Below the pieces are notes generated by a model that saw only the letters and a list, made by a program, of their open reading frames with translations, was not told the DNA's origin and did not search any database. Both the position numbers and the translations under genes were made by a program. DNA of 64,000 nucleotides from CAZLFQ01 sp964558975 (lineage in GTDB: Bacteria; Pseudomonadota; Alphaproteobacteria; Rickettsiales; Midichloriaceae): NCBI GenBank assembly GCA_964558975.1, contig CAZLFQ010000001.1:62001-126000 (forward strand), given 5' to 3'. Of this stretch, positions 54,516 to 62,841 are shown piece after piece (position 1 is the first letter of the stretch; every line of letters starts with the position of its first letter).

Positions 54516-54570
54516 GTAACAAAACTTTAATAACATTCATATTGAATATTGTTTCTGAACATCGTATAAT
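54515..54570 (+). promoter_or_regulatory. CtrA-type box with -35/-10 promoter
   Basis: TGTAAC (54515) and TTTAAT (54526) are 11 bp apart. TTGAAT (-35, 54542) and TATAAT (-10, 54565) have a 17-bp spacer. Box, spacer and promoter register are identical to those before the 52.8-kb gene. Confidence 0.6.
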
Positions 54571-54602
54571 AATCGATGTTCAGATAAACAAAGGGGGAAA
54601 AT

Positions 54603-56105
54603 ATGTTTAATCTTGTAAGTTGGGCAGTTTGGTTAGAGAAGCCGTGGGCTATAAAGGGGGCTTTGTGGTTACAAAGCCCAAATAAGTTGGATTCAAAAGG
54701 CATAGCGCCATTACATTATGCTGCGCAAAGAGGTGATCTTGAGACTATGCAAACACTTTTAAATAGTGGTGCAGATATAAATATACGTGACGCTGGCGGT
54801 AATAATATTGTTCATTACTTAGTCAAAGGTGGAGTGACCAATGAATTTATCAATGCTTTTGTAGATGCTAAAGGTGCGGATTTAAATGCACTCAATAATA
54901 TGGGACAGACGCCACTAATGTTGGCTGTAAAGGAAGGTAGGTACAATTATTGCATAAAGGATTGTAAAGTTGTATTTCAAAACGATGTAAATGCAAGAGA
55001 TGTTGAAGGTAAAACAGCATTACATTACCTTGTGAACAATGATTCAGCAGTATGTAGCACTGATAAAACATTTTGGATAGATGGTTTGATAAACTTAGAT
55101 GCAGATGTAAATGTTGCAGATAATAAAGGCATGGCACCACTCCATTATGCTGCAAAGCAAGGTTCAAAAGAGTGTATGGAACTTATTTCAAAAGCTTATT
55201 TTGAAAAATGCAAATTAGCGCCGAAAACTGCTAAACAAAAAATGGCAGAATTTTTTAATGCAAAAGATGCTGATGGAAAAACTGCATTGCATCATGCGGT
55301 TGAGAACAAGGCTGTAGATGTAATTAATTACCTTGCATCAAAAAAATCGTTCATTGATTTAAAAGTAGTTGATGAACACAAACAAAACGTAGCTCACTAC
55401 GCAGCAAAAGTAGGCGACCTAGACATGTTTAAATTAATAAAAGATCTAGATCCAACACTTTTGAACAAGCTAGATGCTCAAGGAAATATGCCTTTGCATA
55501 TTGCAATTCAAAATAAAAAACCTGGTATAGCAACTATAATTTTAACTGAAAATAAAGGTGGTTTTGTTAACTGGATGAATACAGAAAAACAAACTCCACT
55601 ACACATTGCTATTAAAAATGGTGATGAGTATTCTGTAAAAGTTTTATTAAAACATAATGCTAACGTTAATTGTTTAGATGCTGATGGTAACACTCCGCTT
55701 TTAATTGCGGCAGCAACTGGTAAAACTAGTGTTTTAGATGCGCTACTCGAAGCAAAAGCAGATATTAGCATTAGGGACGCAAATGGTAATAGTCCATTGC
55801 TTATTGCATGTCAGAAAAAAGACATAACTCTAGCTAAAAAACTTTTAGCTTTAGGTGCAAACCCAAATGATATGAATTCTAATGATGAAAGAACATTTGA
55901 TCTAGTAAAAGATAACTCTGCGCTTAAAAGCGAGTTAGTTAAATTCGGTGGAGTTGAATCAATAACAATTTCTCAGCCAGATTATAATTATAATAAAGCA
56001 ATGGGAGGAAGTTTAGAGGTTGTTGAAGTAGATGGACTCTTGACATTAGAATTTCAGCCAGAAATACAAGGATATATGTCGTGGTTTGGTTCTTGGTTCC
56101 AGTGA
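54603..56105 (+). CDS. Ankyrin-repeat protein, 500 aa
   Basis: The ATG follows a GGGGG site. About ten to twelve ankyrin repeats span residues ~28-440, with clear cores such as DSKGIAPLHYAAQRGDLETM, DAEGKTALHYL-type, DNKGMAPLHYAAKQGSKECM, DADGKTALHHAVENKAVDV, DAQGNMPLHIAIQNKKPGIA, NTEKQTPLHIAIKNGDEYSV and DADGNTPLLIAAATGKTSVL. The N-terminus (MFNLVSWAVWLEKPWAIKGA) and the acidic C-terminus ending YMSWFGSWFQ are unusual in Trp content. No signal peptide is evident. A host-directed scaffold role is likely but inferred. Confidence 0.93.
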   Translation: MFNLVSWAVWLEKPWAIKGALWLQSPNKLDSKGIAPLHYAAQRGDLETMQTLLNSGADINIRDAGGNNIVHYLVKGGVTNEFINAFVDAKGADLNALNNMGQTPLMLAVKEGRYNYCIKDCKVVFQNDVNARDVEGKTALHYLVNNDSAVCSTDKTFWIDGLINLDADVNVADNKGMAPLHYAAKQGSKECMELISKAYFEKCKLAPKTAKQKMAEFFNAKDADGKTALHHAVENKAVDVINYLASKKSFIDLKVVDEHKQNVAHYAAKVGDLDMFKLIKDLDPTLLNKLDAQGNMPLHIAIQNKKPGIATIILTENKGGFVNWMNTEKQTPLHIAIKNGDEYSVKVLLKHNANVNCLDADGNTPLLIAAATGKTSVLDALLEAKADISIRDANGNSPLLIACQKKDITLAKKLLALGANPNDMNSNDERTFDLVKDNSALKSELVKFGGVESITISQPDYNYNKAMGGSLEVVEVDGLLTLEFQPEIQGYMSWFGSWFQ

Positions 56106-56147
56106 TAAGATGCTCAAGACTCTGAAGTTAGCAAAAATTACTGATAT

Positions 56148-56203
56148 TGTAAAAAAAGTTTAATATAAGAGTCCTTCAACTATTAAAAGATTTGTCATAT
56201 TAT
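56148..56203 (+). promoter_or_regulatory. CtrA-type box with -35/-10 promoter
   Basis: TGTAAA (56148) and TTTAAT (56159) are 11 bp apart. TTCAAC (56175) and TATTAT (56198) are in the same register as at the two preceding genes. Confidence 0.55.
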
Positions 56204-56233
56204 TCCGTGCTGAATTAATAGAGGTGTGGAAGT

Positions 56234-57985
56234 ATGTTAACTCCGAAAGAAGACGTGAATAGTTGGGTTACTGCGCAAAGTAGATCAAGTAGGAAAAAGA
56301 GTAGAGCTCCTATGACTCCAATAGATCAAAACCCTGTAATTGGTGATGGTACTCCTAAGACACAAGAAGTAAAAACCAGTAGGAAAAAGAGTAGAGTTCC
56401 TATGACTCCAATAGATCAAAACTCCACAATTAGTGATACTACTCCAAAGACAGAAGAAGTGGCAAGAAGAATTGATTTTGACAAAGAAAATCAAAGTGAT
56501 TTTGAGAATGTTGATTTGAACTCTCCTGTAAAAGGCTCGATGCCTATGCCACCACCACCTCCACCACCACCTCCTCTTCCTCCGGCACCACCAAAGGCAA
56601 TAAAGAGGACAGAAGCGAGTAAGAATATCAAAGGTGATTTTGCAGGAGTGCTAAACTCTATTACAGCGGGTGGTTTTAATTTAAAAAAAGCACCTGTTTC
56701 AATTTCTGCTATCGATAAGGCTAGGTCGCCATCTACTCCTGTGCGTGACAATCCATTTATTAATGCACTCAGAACTTTGAAAGGAAAAGAAAGAACGCCT
56801 CCGAGAGCATTAACCCCAGAAGAAGTTCTGAAGAATTTAGTTATGGATATAATTAAGTTAGAAGACAATTTAAGAGAATTTGAAAATCGTAAAGAGGTTG
56901 TTGAGCGCAGGAATAAAAATAACGATGAGTTTAATAATAAATTAACCGATGCAAGAAAGCGCTACAACGCTCTTTTGTTATCATTGGCTCCAGCAAAATT
57001 AAATGAGCTTAAAAGTTTTGTAGATAGATTTGGTAATAATCAAGAATTAAAAAAATTGATCAAAGAATTTGAAGACAATGTAAAGTCATTAAAGAGTATA
57101 TTAGAGCAAGTTAATCCAAGGTTTTATGTTCAATTAGAAGAGTATTTTGAGAAAGAGGCCTTGATTCAAAAAGAGCAAATCAAGACTGAAATCGTAAAGA
57201 AAAAATTTGCATTTGACCTAAGCCTTAAAGCTCTAATGAAAAGCGATTCAGTTGAGCAAGATGAACTAGATGCAAAATATGATGAGTATTATGGCGAATC
57301 TAAAGCTAAGTACAATGATAAGGTAGCAAAGAGAGAAAAAGGTGCAGCTAAATCTGCTCAAGAACGTTGTTTTGAGCAAGTTAAAAGCCATGAGGAAGGT
57401 TGCGAAGTATTGTTGTCTAGAGCAGAGAATTTAATTGCGAGTCTTACAAAAAAGGATGAAGAGATTAAAAAAAATGCAGGGGTGGCAGGAGATGTTGAGA
57501 TTCCAAAGCTTTTAGACCAGCAGAATGAAAAGATCAATGAATTAAATAATACTGTAGAAAACTTAAAGGCTGAGTTAGCGAAAAATTGGTTTAGAGTTCA
57601 GGCTTTGTCAGAATGTATGTTGATTTTAACAACATCTTGTCTTTTTTATACAAAGAATTACCTATTAGATTCTACTACAATTGAGAATACTTTAGGTAAA
57701 GTATATCTAGGAGCATGTTATTTTGAAGCTGCATCAATTCTTGGCATGCAGGTGTATGAGGGTAAAAAGTGTTACGGTGCTCTATATAGTAAGCCCAGTA
57801 AAGATTTTGGGATTGCAGCCTCTTCGTTAGCATCCATAGCATTATCTTCTTTAGGAATGGTAAACGCACTTGTAGGCGCAAGAACTGAATTTGTGATTGG
57901 AAGTAGTTTATGCGCAGTAATTTTGGGTGCTATTTCTTCGAGTAGAGCACATGAAGAAAATGCAAAAAATGGTGTAGAAAGGTAG
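56234..57985 (+). CDS. Proline-rich, WH2-like, coiled-coil protein with C-terminal membrane domain, 583 aa
   Basis: In order: two 30-residue tandem repeats (residues ~19-78, each with SRKKSR.PMTPIDQN); a polyproline run at 104-120; a WH2-like motif at 136-152 (VLNSITAGGFNLKK, one residue longer than the consensus between Ile and Leu); a charged coiled-coil region (~190-450); and a C-terminal domain with about four membrane segments (LILTTSCLFYTKNYLL, YLGACYFEAASILGMQVYEG, IAASSLASIALSSLGMVNAL, FVIGSSLCAVILGAISS). Coiled coil and membrane domain are homologous to the next gene. Polyproline next to WH2 is the arrangement of actin nucleators such as RickA; an actin-directed, host-membrane effector is inference. 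Confidence 0.78.
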   Translation: MLTPKEDVNSWVTAQSRSSRKKSRAPMTPIDQNPVIGDGTPKTQEVKTSRKKSRVPMTPIDQNSTISDTTPKTEEVARRIDFDKENQSDFENVDLNSPVKGSMPMPPPPPPPPPLPPAPPKAIKRTEASKNIKGDFAGVLNSITAGGFNLKKAPVSISAIDKARSPSTPVRDNPFINALRTLKGKERTPPRALTPEEVLKNLVMDIIKLEDNLREFENRKEVVERRNKNNDEFNNKLTDARKRYNALLLSLAPAKLNELKSFVDRFGNNQELKKLIKEFEDNVKSLKSILEQVNPRFYVQLEEYFEKEALIQKEQIKTEIVKKKFAFDLSLKALMKSDSVEQDELDAKYDEYYGESKAKYNDKVAKREKGAAKSAQERCFEQVKSHEEGCEVLLSRAENLIASLTKKDEEIKKNAGVAGDVEIPKLLDQQNEKINELNNTVENLKAELAKNWFRVQALSECMLILTTSCLFYTKNYLLDSTTIENTLGKVYLGACYFEAASILGMQVYEGKKCYGALYSKPSKDFGIAASSLASIALSSLGMVNALVGARTEFVIGSSLCAVILGAISSSRAHEENAKNGVER

Positions 57986-58067
57986 TTGCTGCGCTTTTTC
58001 TATCTAATATGCTTATTTTTTAAATTTTTCATGGTGTGTTGGTTGGAAGTTGGTGATTTGGCTGAAT

Positions 58068-58124
58068 CTTAATAAAACTTTAATAAAATTATCCTACGCT
58101 TCGATTAGGTTGTTGATATATAAT
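58068..58124 (+). promoter_or_regulatory. CtrA-type box and -10
   Basis: CTTAAT (58068) and TTTAAT (58079) form an exact TTAA-N7-TTAA box. TATAAT starts at 58119, 40 bp after the second half-site start, and no good -35 lies between, suggesting dependence on an activator. Confidence 0.55.
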
Positions 58125-58156
58125 GGATTTCAGGAATTTAATTGAAAGGCTTAATT

Positions 58157-60361
58157 ATGAAAAATTTACTTGCTGACATCAAGAAAGGAAAGAAACTTAA
58201 AGGAGTTAAAACTGTAGTTAAAGGACAAGACCTTAGTGGTGCAGGCTCTAGTCCTGCAGCAGCTTCTTCAAGCTCTTCAAGCTCTTCAAGTGCATCTACT
58301 GCAGCAACACCTAGTGCGCAAAATACTCCTCGCCAAACGGGGAATGCTATTATGGATGCGATTGTTAGTAAAGGAGGTCAGTCTGGTCTTAGAAGAACTC
58401 AACCTAGCTCTGCTGCAACTGCCGCTTCTAGCTCAAACGGTAATGAACACTTCGAAGGAATTGCTAATGGAAAAGTTAGACTCAGAAGCACTCCACATAA
58501 AAATGAGGTAGGTAAAAGTGCAAATAGTGATGGAGCTGATTTCCTGCGTCAATATATAAGTAAACGTGGAATTAGCACTGGCGCATTACTTGATACTAGC
58601 GATGATAACAATGATTGGGATGATAATCCTAAAAGCCCAGATGCTTCTTCGGTAGTGAAGAGTGAAAAAGAGACATTAAAAGCAGATGCTGCAATGTCTA
58701 GTGCATCGCCTTCTGTTAAAGCTAGCCATCCTGTTTCAACGCCAAAGGTTGATCAAAAACAACAGGATGAAGAGAAGATTCAAAAAGCTATGCAAGAGCT
58801 TTTTAAGCTAGAAGAAAAATTAAAGATGCTAGAAGTTCGTGAAAATCAGATAGCAACATCTAATGAGAAAGCTAAAGAATTCAATAAGAACTTAGGTGAT
58901 GCGAAAACAAGATATAATGCTGTAAAATCAAGTTTACTACAAGCTAAAGGACCGCTCGAAGATGGTTGTAAATTTGTTTCTGATTCAACTTTGAAAGGAG
59001 AGATAAAAAAGCTTATTTCAACTATTGATGCTGAAATAAGTAATGTTGAAGAAGAAATAAAGAAAGTCAAAAGCATACGTACACTAGAGGCAAATCAGAA
59101 GTTTGATAAAGATGAAAATGATCGTCAAATTACTATAGAGAAAAAGAAAATTGCAGATAAAGAAAAAGAGTTGCTTGGTGTTAATAAAGCAAAAATTGCA
59201 GCAGCTAGAGAGGAGAATGCAGCAAAAGAAGAAGCTAGGAAATTGAAGTTTGCTTCACCAAAAGCAAATGAAGATGAGGCAGTTAAAGCTCTAAACAAAG
59301 CCAAAACATTCGCTAATACGAGTGAGAGGTTGGTTAGGGATGCTGCAGTATTAATTGAGATAGTTGAGGCATTCAAGTCGAGGCCTATCGACGAGGCAGA
59401 AGCTGCAGTTGTTCCAATAAGTGATGTCAATGATGCTTCAGAACTTAAAAAACTTCAGGAAAGAGTTAGAGAGTTGGAAACTCAACTTAAAGCTAAAAAA
59501 GAAAGTGATGATGACGATAACGATATTGATGATAAGGTAGATAATAGAGAATTAGCAAAACTAAAAACAGATTTAGAAAAAGCAAGAGCTGAAAAATTGG
59601 AAGCAGAACAAGCTGTGGCTGTAGCTAGACAGGCTTCTGCTAAAGAAGTTAGAAGACTGCAAGATCAAGTAGTAGCTTTGGAGCAGGAATTAGTAGGTCC
59701 TAGAGCTGGCGGAAATGATGCTTTATCTTCAAGCATAAGGACCGATTTAGCTAAATTACGTGCTGAATTAAAAGCTGAACAAGAAAAAAATACAAGATTG
59801 GAGAGGGAGTTGACACTAAAATCTACTACTCCAGCCCAAGCATCAGCTGCAAGCGCATCAGTATATGCATCGACAAGTGTTTTGAGTATTAAACCAGCTG
59901 CGCAAGTTGTAAGTAAGGCTGCCATTGAAGTAGATGCTACAAAGCCAATGGTAATTGCAGTGAAAAAAGATCTTAAGTCAAGCAGCTATCTTTCAGAGGG
60001 TATGCTGGTTGCTGCGACTGCTTCTCTTTTTTATACAAAGCATTTACTATCTTCCAGTATCAGCGGTTCGATGACAGGTAAGATGTACTTAGGAATGTGT
60101 ATCTTAGAAACTTTGTCAGTTTTAGGAATGCAAATGTATGAAGGGAAAAAAGCCTATAATTCTCTATTTAATATTAATCAAGGAGTAGACTTTACAATGC
60201 TATCCTCATCATCTGTGTCAATTGCTATTTCTGCGCTAGGTCTAGCAAATGCAATGGTTAATGTGAAGCCAGAGATAATATTGGGATTAAGTGTTTGTGT
60301 AGCGATGATTGGTGCAATTGGTGCTTATAAAGCTAATAAGGCAAATGGTATTGCTAGATAG
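58157..60361 (+). CDS. N-terminal WH2 motif, coiled-coil protein with C-terminal membrane domain, 734 aa
   Basis: The ATG at 58157 follows GAAAGG; a TTG at 58142 is less likely. Residues 3-19 read NLLADIKKGKKLKGVKT, a perfect match to the actin-binding WH2 consensus LLxxIxxGxxLKxV (Leu4, Leu5, Ile8, Gly11, Leu14, Lys15, Val17). A Ser/Ala-rich linker follows, then long charged coiled coils (~205-600), then a C-terminal domain with about four membrane segments (MLVAATASLFYTKHLL, YLGMCILETLSVLGMQMYEG, LSSSSVSIAISALGLANAM, IILGLSVCVAMIGAIGAY). The last two regions are homologous to the preceding gene. Binding of host actin by a membrane-anchored secreted protein is inferred. Confidence 0.8.
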   Translation: MKNLLADIKKGKKLKGVKTVVKGQDLSGAGSSPAAASSSSSSSSSASTAATPSAQNTPRQTGNAIMDAIVSKGGQSGLRRTQPSSAATAASSSNGNEHFEGIANGKVRLRSTPHKNEVGKSANSDGADFLRQYISKRGISTGALLDTSDDNNDWDDNPKSPDASSVVKSEKETLKADAAMSSASPSVKASHPVSTPKVDQKQQDEEKIQKAMQELFKLEEKLKMLEVRENQIATSNEKAKEFNKNLGDAKTRYNAVKSSLLQAKGPLEDGCKFVSDSTLKGEIKKLISTIDAEISNVEEEIKKVKSIRTLEANQKFDKDENDRQITIEKKKIADKEKELLGVNKAKIAAAREENAAKEEARKLKFASPKANEDEAVKALNKAKTFANTSERLVRDAAVLIEIVEAFKSRPIDEAEAAVVPISDVNDASELKKLQERVRELETQLKAKKESDDDDNDIDDKVDNRELAKLKTDLEKARAEKLEAEQAVAVARQASAKEVRRLQDQVVALEQELVGPRAGGNDALSSSIRTDLAKLRAELKAEQEKNTRLERELTLKSTTPAQASAASASVYASTSVLSIKPAAQVVSKAAIEVDATKPMVIAVKKDLKSSSYLSEGMLVAATASLFYTKHLLSSSISGSMTGKMYLGMCILETLSVLGMQMYEGKKAYNSLFNINQGVDFTMLSSSSVSIAISALGLANAMVNVKPEIILGLSVCVAMIGAIGAYKANKANGIAR

Positions 60362-60375
60362 TGCCTATAGCTATT

Positions 60376-60414
60376 TAAACGCTGATTTGGTTGAAAAATT
60401 ATATTGGCGTTTTT
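60376..60414. terminator. Possible bidirectional hairpin terminator
   Basis: TAAACGC and GCGTTTTTA can pair around a loop of about 24 bases between two convergent genes, with a T-run on the plus strand. The stem is short. Confidence 0.35.
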
Positions 60415-61366
60415 AAACCTTTAAAATAACAGAGCCCCAAGTCATTCCAGCTCCGATCCCACTTATTGCAAGTGTTTGGCCAGATTTGATTTTGCCAGCT
60501 TTTGAATAATGATCAAAGGCGAGGGGGATAGAAGCAGCAGAAGTATTAGCGTGAATTCCAACTGTAGATATAACCTTCTCCTCAGGGAAGTTTAATCTAG
60601 TTGCTACTGCCGATAATATTCTTTGGTTCGCTTGATGTGGTAACACCCAATCCACATCTGAAATTCCATTTTTTTCTAATATATTCTTAAGGCTTGATGA
60701 CATGCTATCAACGGCAGTTTTAAAAACTTCTTTGCCATTCATTTCAATTTTGGCATCTAAATTTCCAGAAGATATACCACCACACACTTTAAGTATGTCT
60801 GCTTTACTACTGTCAGCCTCTAAAGAGCAATCTACAATTCCTTGTTTGGTTGACGCTTCTAATATAAATGCACCAGCTCCATCTCCAAATAATACACAGG
60901 TTGCGCGATCTTTCCAATCTAAAACTCTAGACATGGTTTCTGCTCCAACTACAGCAATTCTTTTTGCAGTTCTATTTTTGATCATTCCATCAGCAACTGC
61001 TAAGGCGTAAACAAAGCCAGCGCACACGGCATTTATATCAAATGCAAATCCCGTATGAATGCCAAGTTTGTTTTGAACATTAATTGCTGTTGAAGGGAAG
61101 ATTAAATCTGGCGTTGTGGTCGCAACAATAATCCCATCTAAAGTTTTTGGGTCAATTCCAGTATTCCGAATTGCTTCCATCGCTAAGTCTGATGTAACTT
61201 GATTATTTGCTGCAATGTATCTTTGTTTAATTCCTGTTCTAGATGTGATCCACTCATCACTTGTTTCCAAGTTAGGGTCGAGTTCCAAGTTAGTAATAAG
61301 TTTTTCTGGTAAGTAACTGCCAGTTGCGATTAGTTTTGAGTAAATCACTGAATCCATACTACTCAA
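60413..61366 (-). CDS. fabH: 3-oxoacyl-ACP synthase III
   Basis: The 317-residue enzyme starts fatty acid synthesis by condensing acetyl-CoA with malonyl-ACP. The catalytic triad is complete: Cys115 in NAVCAGFVYA, His244 in VLPHQANQRI and Asn274 in GIHANTSAASIP. Gly-rich GDGAGAFIL and the final SGIGAGMTWGSVIL are family hallmarks. It overlaps plsX by 8 bp at the end of the conserved rpmF-plsX-fabH operon. Confidence 0.97.
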   Translation of the reverse strand: MSSMDSVIYSKLIATGSYLPEKLITNLELDPNLETSDEWITSRTGIKQRYIAANNQVTSDLAMEAIRNTGIDPKTLDGIIVATTTPDLIFPSTAINVQNKLGIHTGFAFDINAVCAGFVYALAVADGMIKNRTAKRIAVVGAETMSRVLDWKDRATCVLFGDGAGAFILEASTKQGIVDCSLEADSSKADILKVCGGISSGNLDAKIEMNGKEVFKTAVDSMSSSLKNILEKNGISDVDWVLPHQANQRILSAVATRLNFPEEKVISTVGIHANTSAASIPLAFDHYSKAGKIKSGQTLAISGIGAGMTWGSVILKV

Positions 61367-62426
61367 AACCTAATTTGTGTTTTATTTTACTTATAAGAGA
61401 TTCTTTAGAGCTTTCAAGCTCGTGGAGCTGAGTTAGTAACTGGGAGATTTCATTGTTAATGTCTTGTTTTATCAGTCTAGCTGTGACATCAATAGCATTT
61501 GCAAAGCCTTTATAATCAGATGATCCGTGGCTTTTTACAACAATTCCATCGACTCCTACGAACATTGCGCCATTATAATTACGTGGGTCTACACGGCTTA
61601 ATACAGTTTTTAATCCTTTCTTTGCTAGCAAGCCGCCAATTTTAGCTAAGAAGCTGCTTTGAAAAGCTTCTTTGATATATTCTCTACAAATATTTGCTGT
61701 ACCTTCTGCAACTTTAACGGCAATATTACCTGAAAAACCGTCTGTAACTACAACATCAACAGTGCCTTTGGTAATGTCATAACCTTCAATGTGGCCATAG
61801 AAATTTAGACCGCTCTGTTTTAGCATTTCGTAAGTTTTTTTCTCAATATCTCTTCCTTTATATTCTTCGGTTCCAACATTAAGAATCCCAAGTAGAGGCC
61901 TTTCTTTTTTCAATACAGCTCTTGCATATGCATGCCCCATAAGTGCGAATTGGAATAAGTTAGCAGCGTCACATTCTGAATTAGCGCCTAAATCAAGAAT
62001 AACGCATCCACCTTTTAGGTTTGGGAAAATATTTACAATTGCAGGGCGCTTTACATTATGAAGGCTACCCAAAATCATTTTTGACATAACCATCAAAGCA
62101 CCTGTGTTTCCCCCAGAAATACATGCATGGGCTTCACCGTTTTTAACAGCTTGAATAGCTTTATACATACTTGAGTCTTTGCCAGTTTTTAGCGCTTTGA
62201 TTGGCTGCTCATCGTCTGTAATAGCTTTTGTAGTATGAATTATTTCGATACGATCTTTAAGAACGTTATGTGGCTTTAGAGCATTATTTATTCTGTCTTC
62301 ATCGCCAAAAACTTTAAAAGAGATGTCTTTATTTGATTCTATCATCTTAGCAATTGCGTCTACAATACAATGAGGGGCGTTAGCCCCTCCCATTGCATCA
62401 ATACTAATGATGATATTCTTGTTCAT
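61359..62426 (-). CDS. plsX: Phosphate acyltransferase PlsX
   Basis: The 355-residue protein begins IIISIDAMGGANAPHCIVDA and has ACISGGNTGALMVMSKMILG, RPAIVNIFPNLKGGCVILDL and VVVTDGFSGNIAVKVAEGTA, all typical of PlsX. It makes acyl-phosphate from acyl-ACP for the PlsY step of phospholipid synthesis. It is six bases after rpmF and overlaps fabH. Confidence 0.97.
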   Translation of the reverse strand: MNKNIIISIDAMGGANAPHCIVDAIAKMIESNKDISFKVFGDEDRINNALKPHNVLKDRIEIIHTTKAITDDEQPIKALKTGKDSSMYKAIQAVKNGEAHACISGGNTGALMVMSKMILGSLHNVKRPAIVNIFPNLKGGCVILDLGANSECDAANLFQFALMGHAYARAVLKKERPLLGILNVGTEEYKGRDIEKKTYEMLKQSGLNFYGHIEGYDITKGTVDVVVTDGFSGNIAVKVAEGTANICREYIKEAFQSSFLAKIGGLLAKKGLKTVLSRVDPRNYNGAMFVGVDGIVVKSHGSSDYKGFANAIDVTARLIKQDINNEISQLLTQLHELESSKESLISKIKHKLGFE

Positions 62427-62432
62427 CAGAGT

Positions 62433-62666
62433 TTATTGTGCTGCAGCTTCTGTAGATTGTTCTGAAGCTTCTGTGTTTTTAGCTAATTTTGACTTAGGTT
62501 TAAACACTTTTCTTCCATTATATGTGCCATCTTTCAATGAAACTTGGTGAGGAAGTTTAGGTTCGCCGCTTTCTTTATCAAATATGATATTGATTCTGCC
62601 TAGAGAGTCATGCGCTCTACGATTGCCCCTTCTTGATGGGCTGGTTTTCCGCTTAGGTACTGCCAT
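62433..62666 (-). CDS. rpmF: Ribosomal protein L32
   Basis: The 77-residue protein starts MAVPKRKTSPSRRGNRRAHD, the standard bL32 N-terminus, followed by the alphaproteobacterial-type PHQVSLKDGTYNGRKVFKPK. It has an extra Ala/Glu/Gln-rich C-terminal tail of about 15 residues. It is the first gene of the operon with plsX and fabH. Confidence 0.97.
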   Translation of the reverse strand: MAVPKRKTSPSRRGNRRAHDSLGRINIIFDKESGEPKLPHQVSLKDGTYNGRKVFKPKSKLAKNTEASEQSTEAAAQ

Positions 62667-62778
62667 TTTGGTTATCCATAGTTAATTATAGCTGGGATAC
62701 TACAACAAAAGCTCTGTAAAATCTAGTGATTTATCATTGATATATTGTAGGTAGTATAACCCAATATATTATCTACAT

Positions 62779-62811
62779 CTTAATATTGTTGTAACATTTG
62801 TGTGTTATAGT
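62779..62811 (+). promoter_or_regulatory. CtrA-type box and -10
   Basis: CTTAAT (62779) and TGTAAC (62790) are 11 bp apart, and TATAGT starts at 62806. The half-sites CTTAAT-ATT-TGTAAC and the spacing to -10 are the same as at the 4.7-kb glycosyltransferase gene. Confidence 0.6.
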
Positions 62812-62841
62812 AAGTCACGGAAAAACGTAAAGGGCTGAGAA

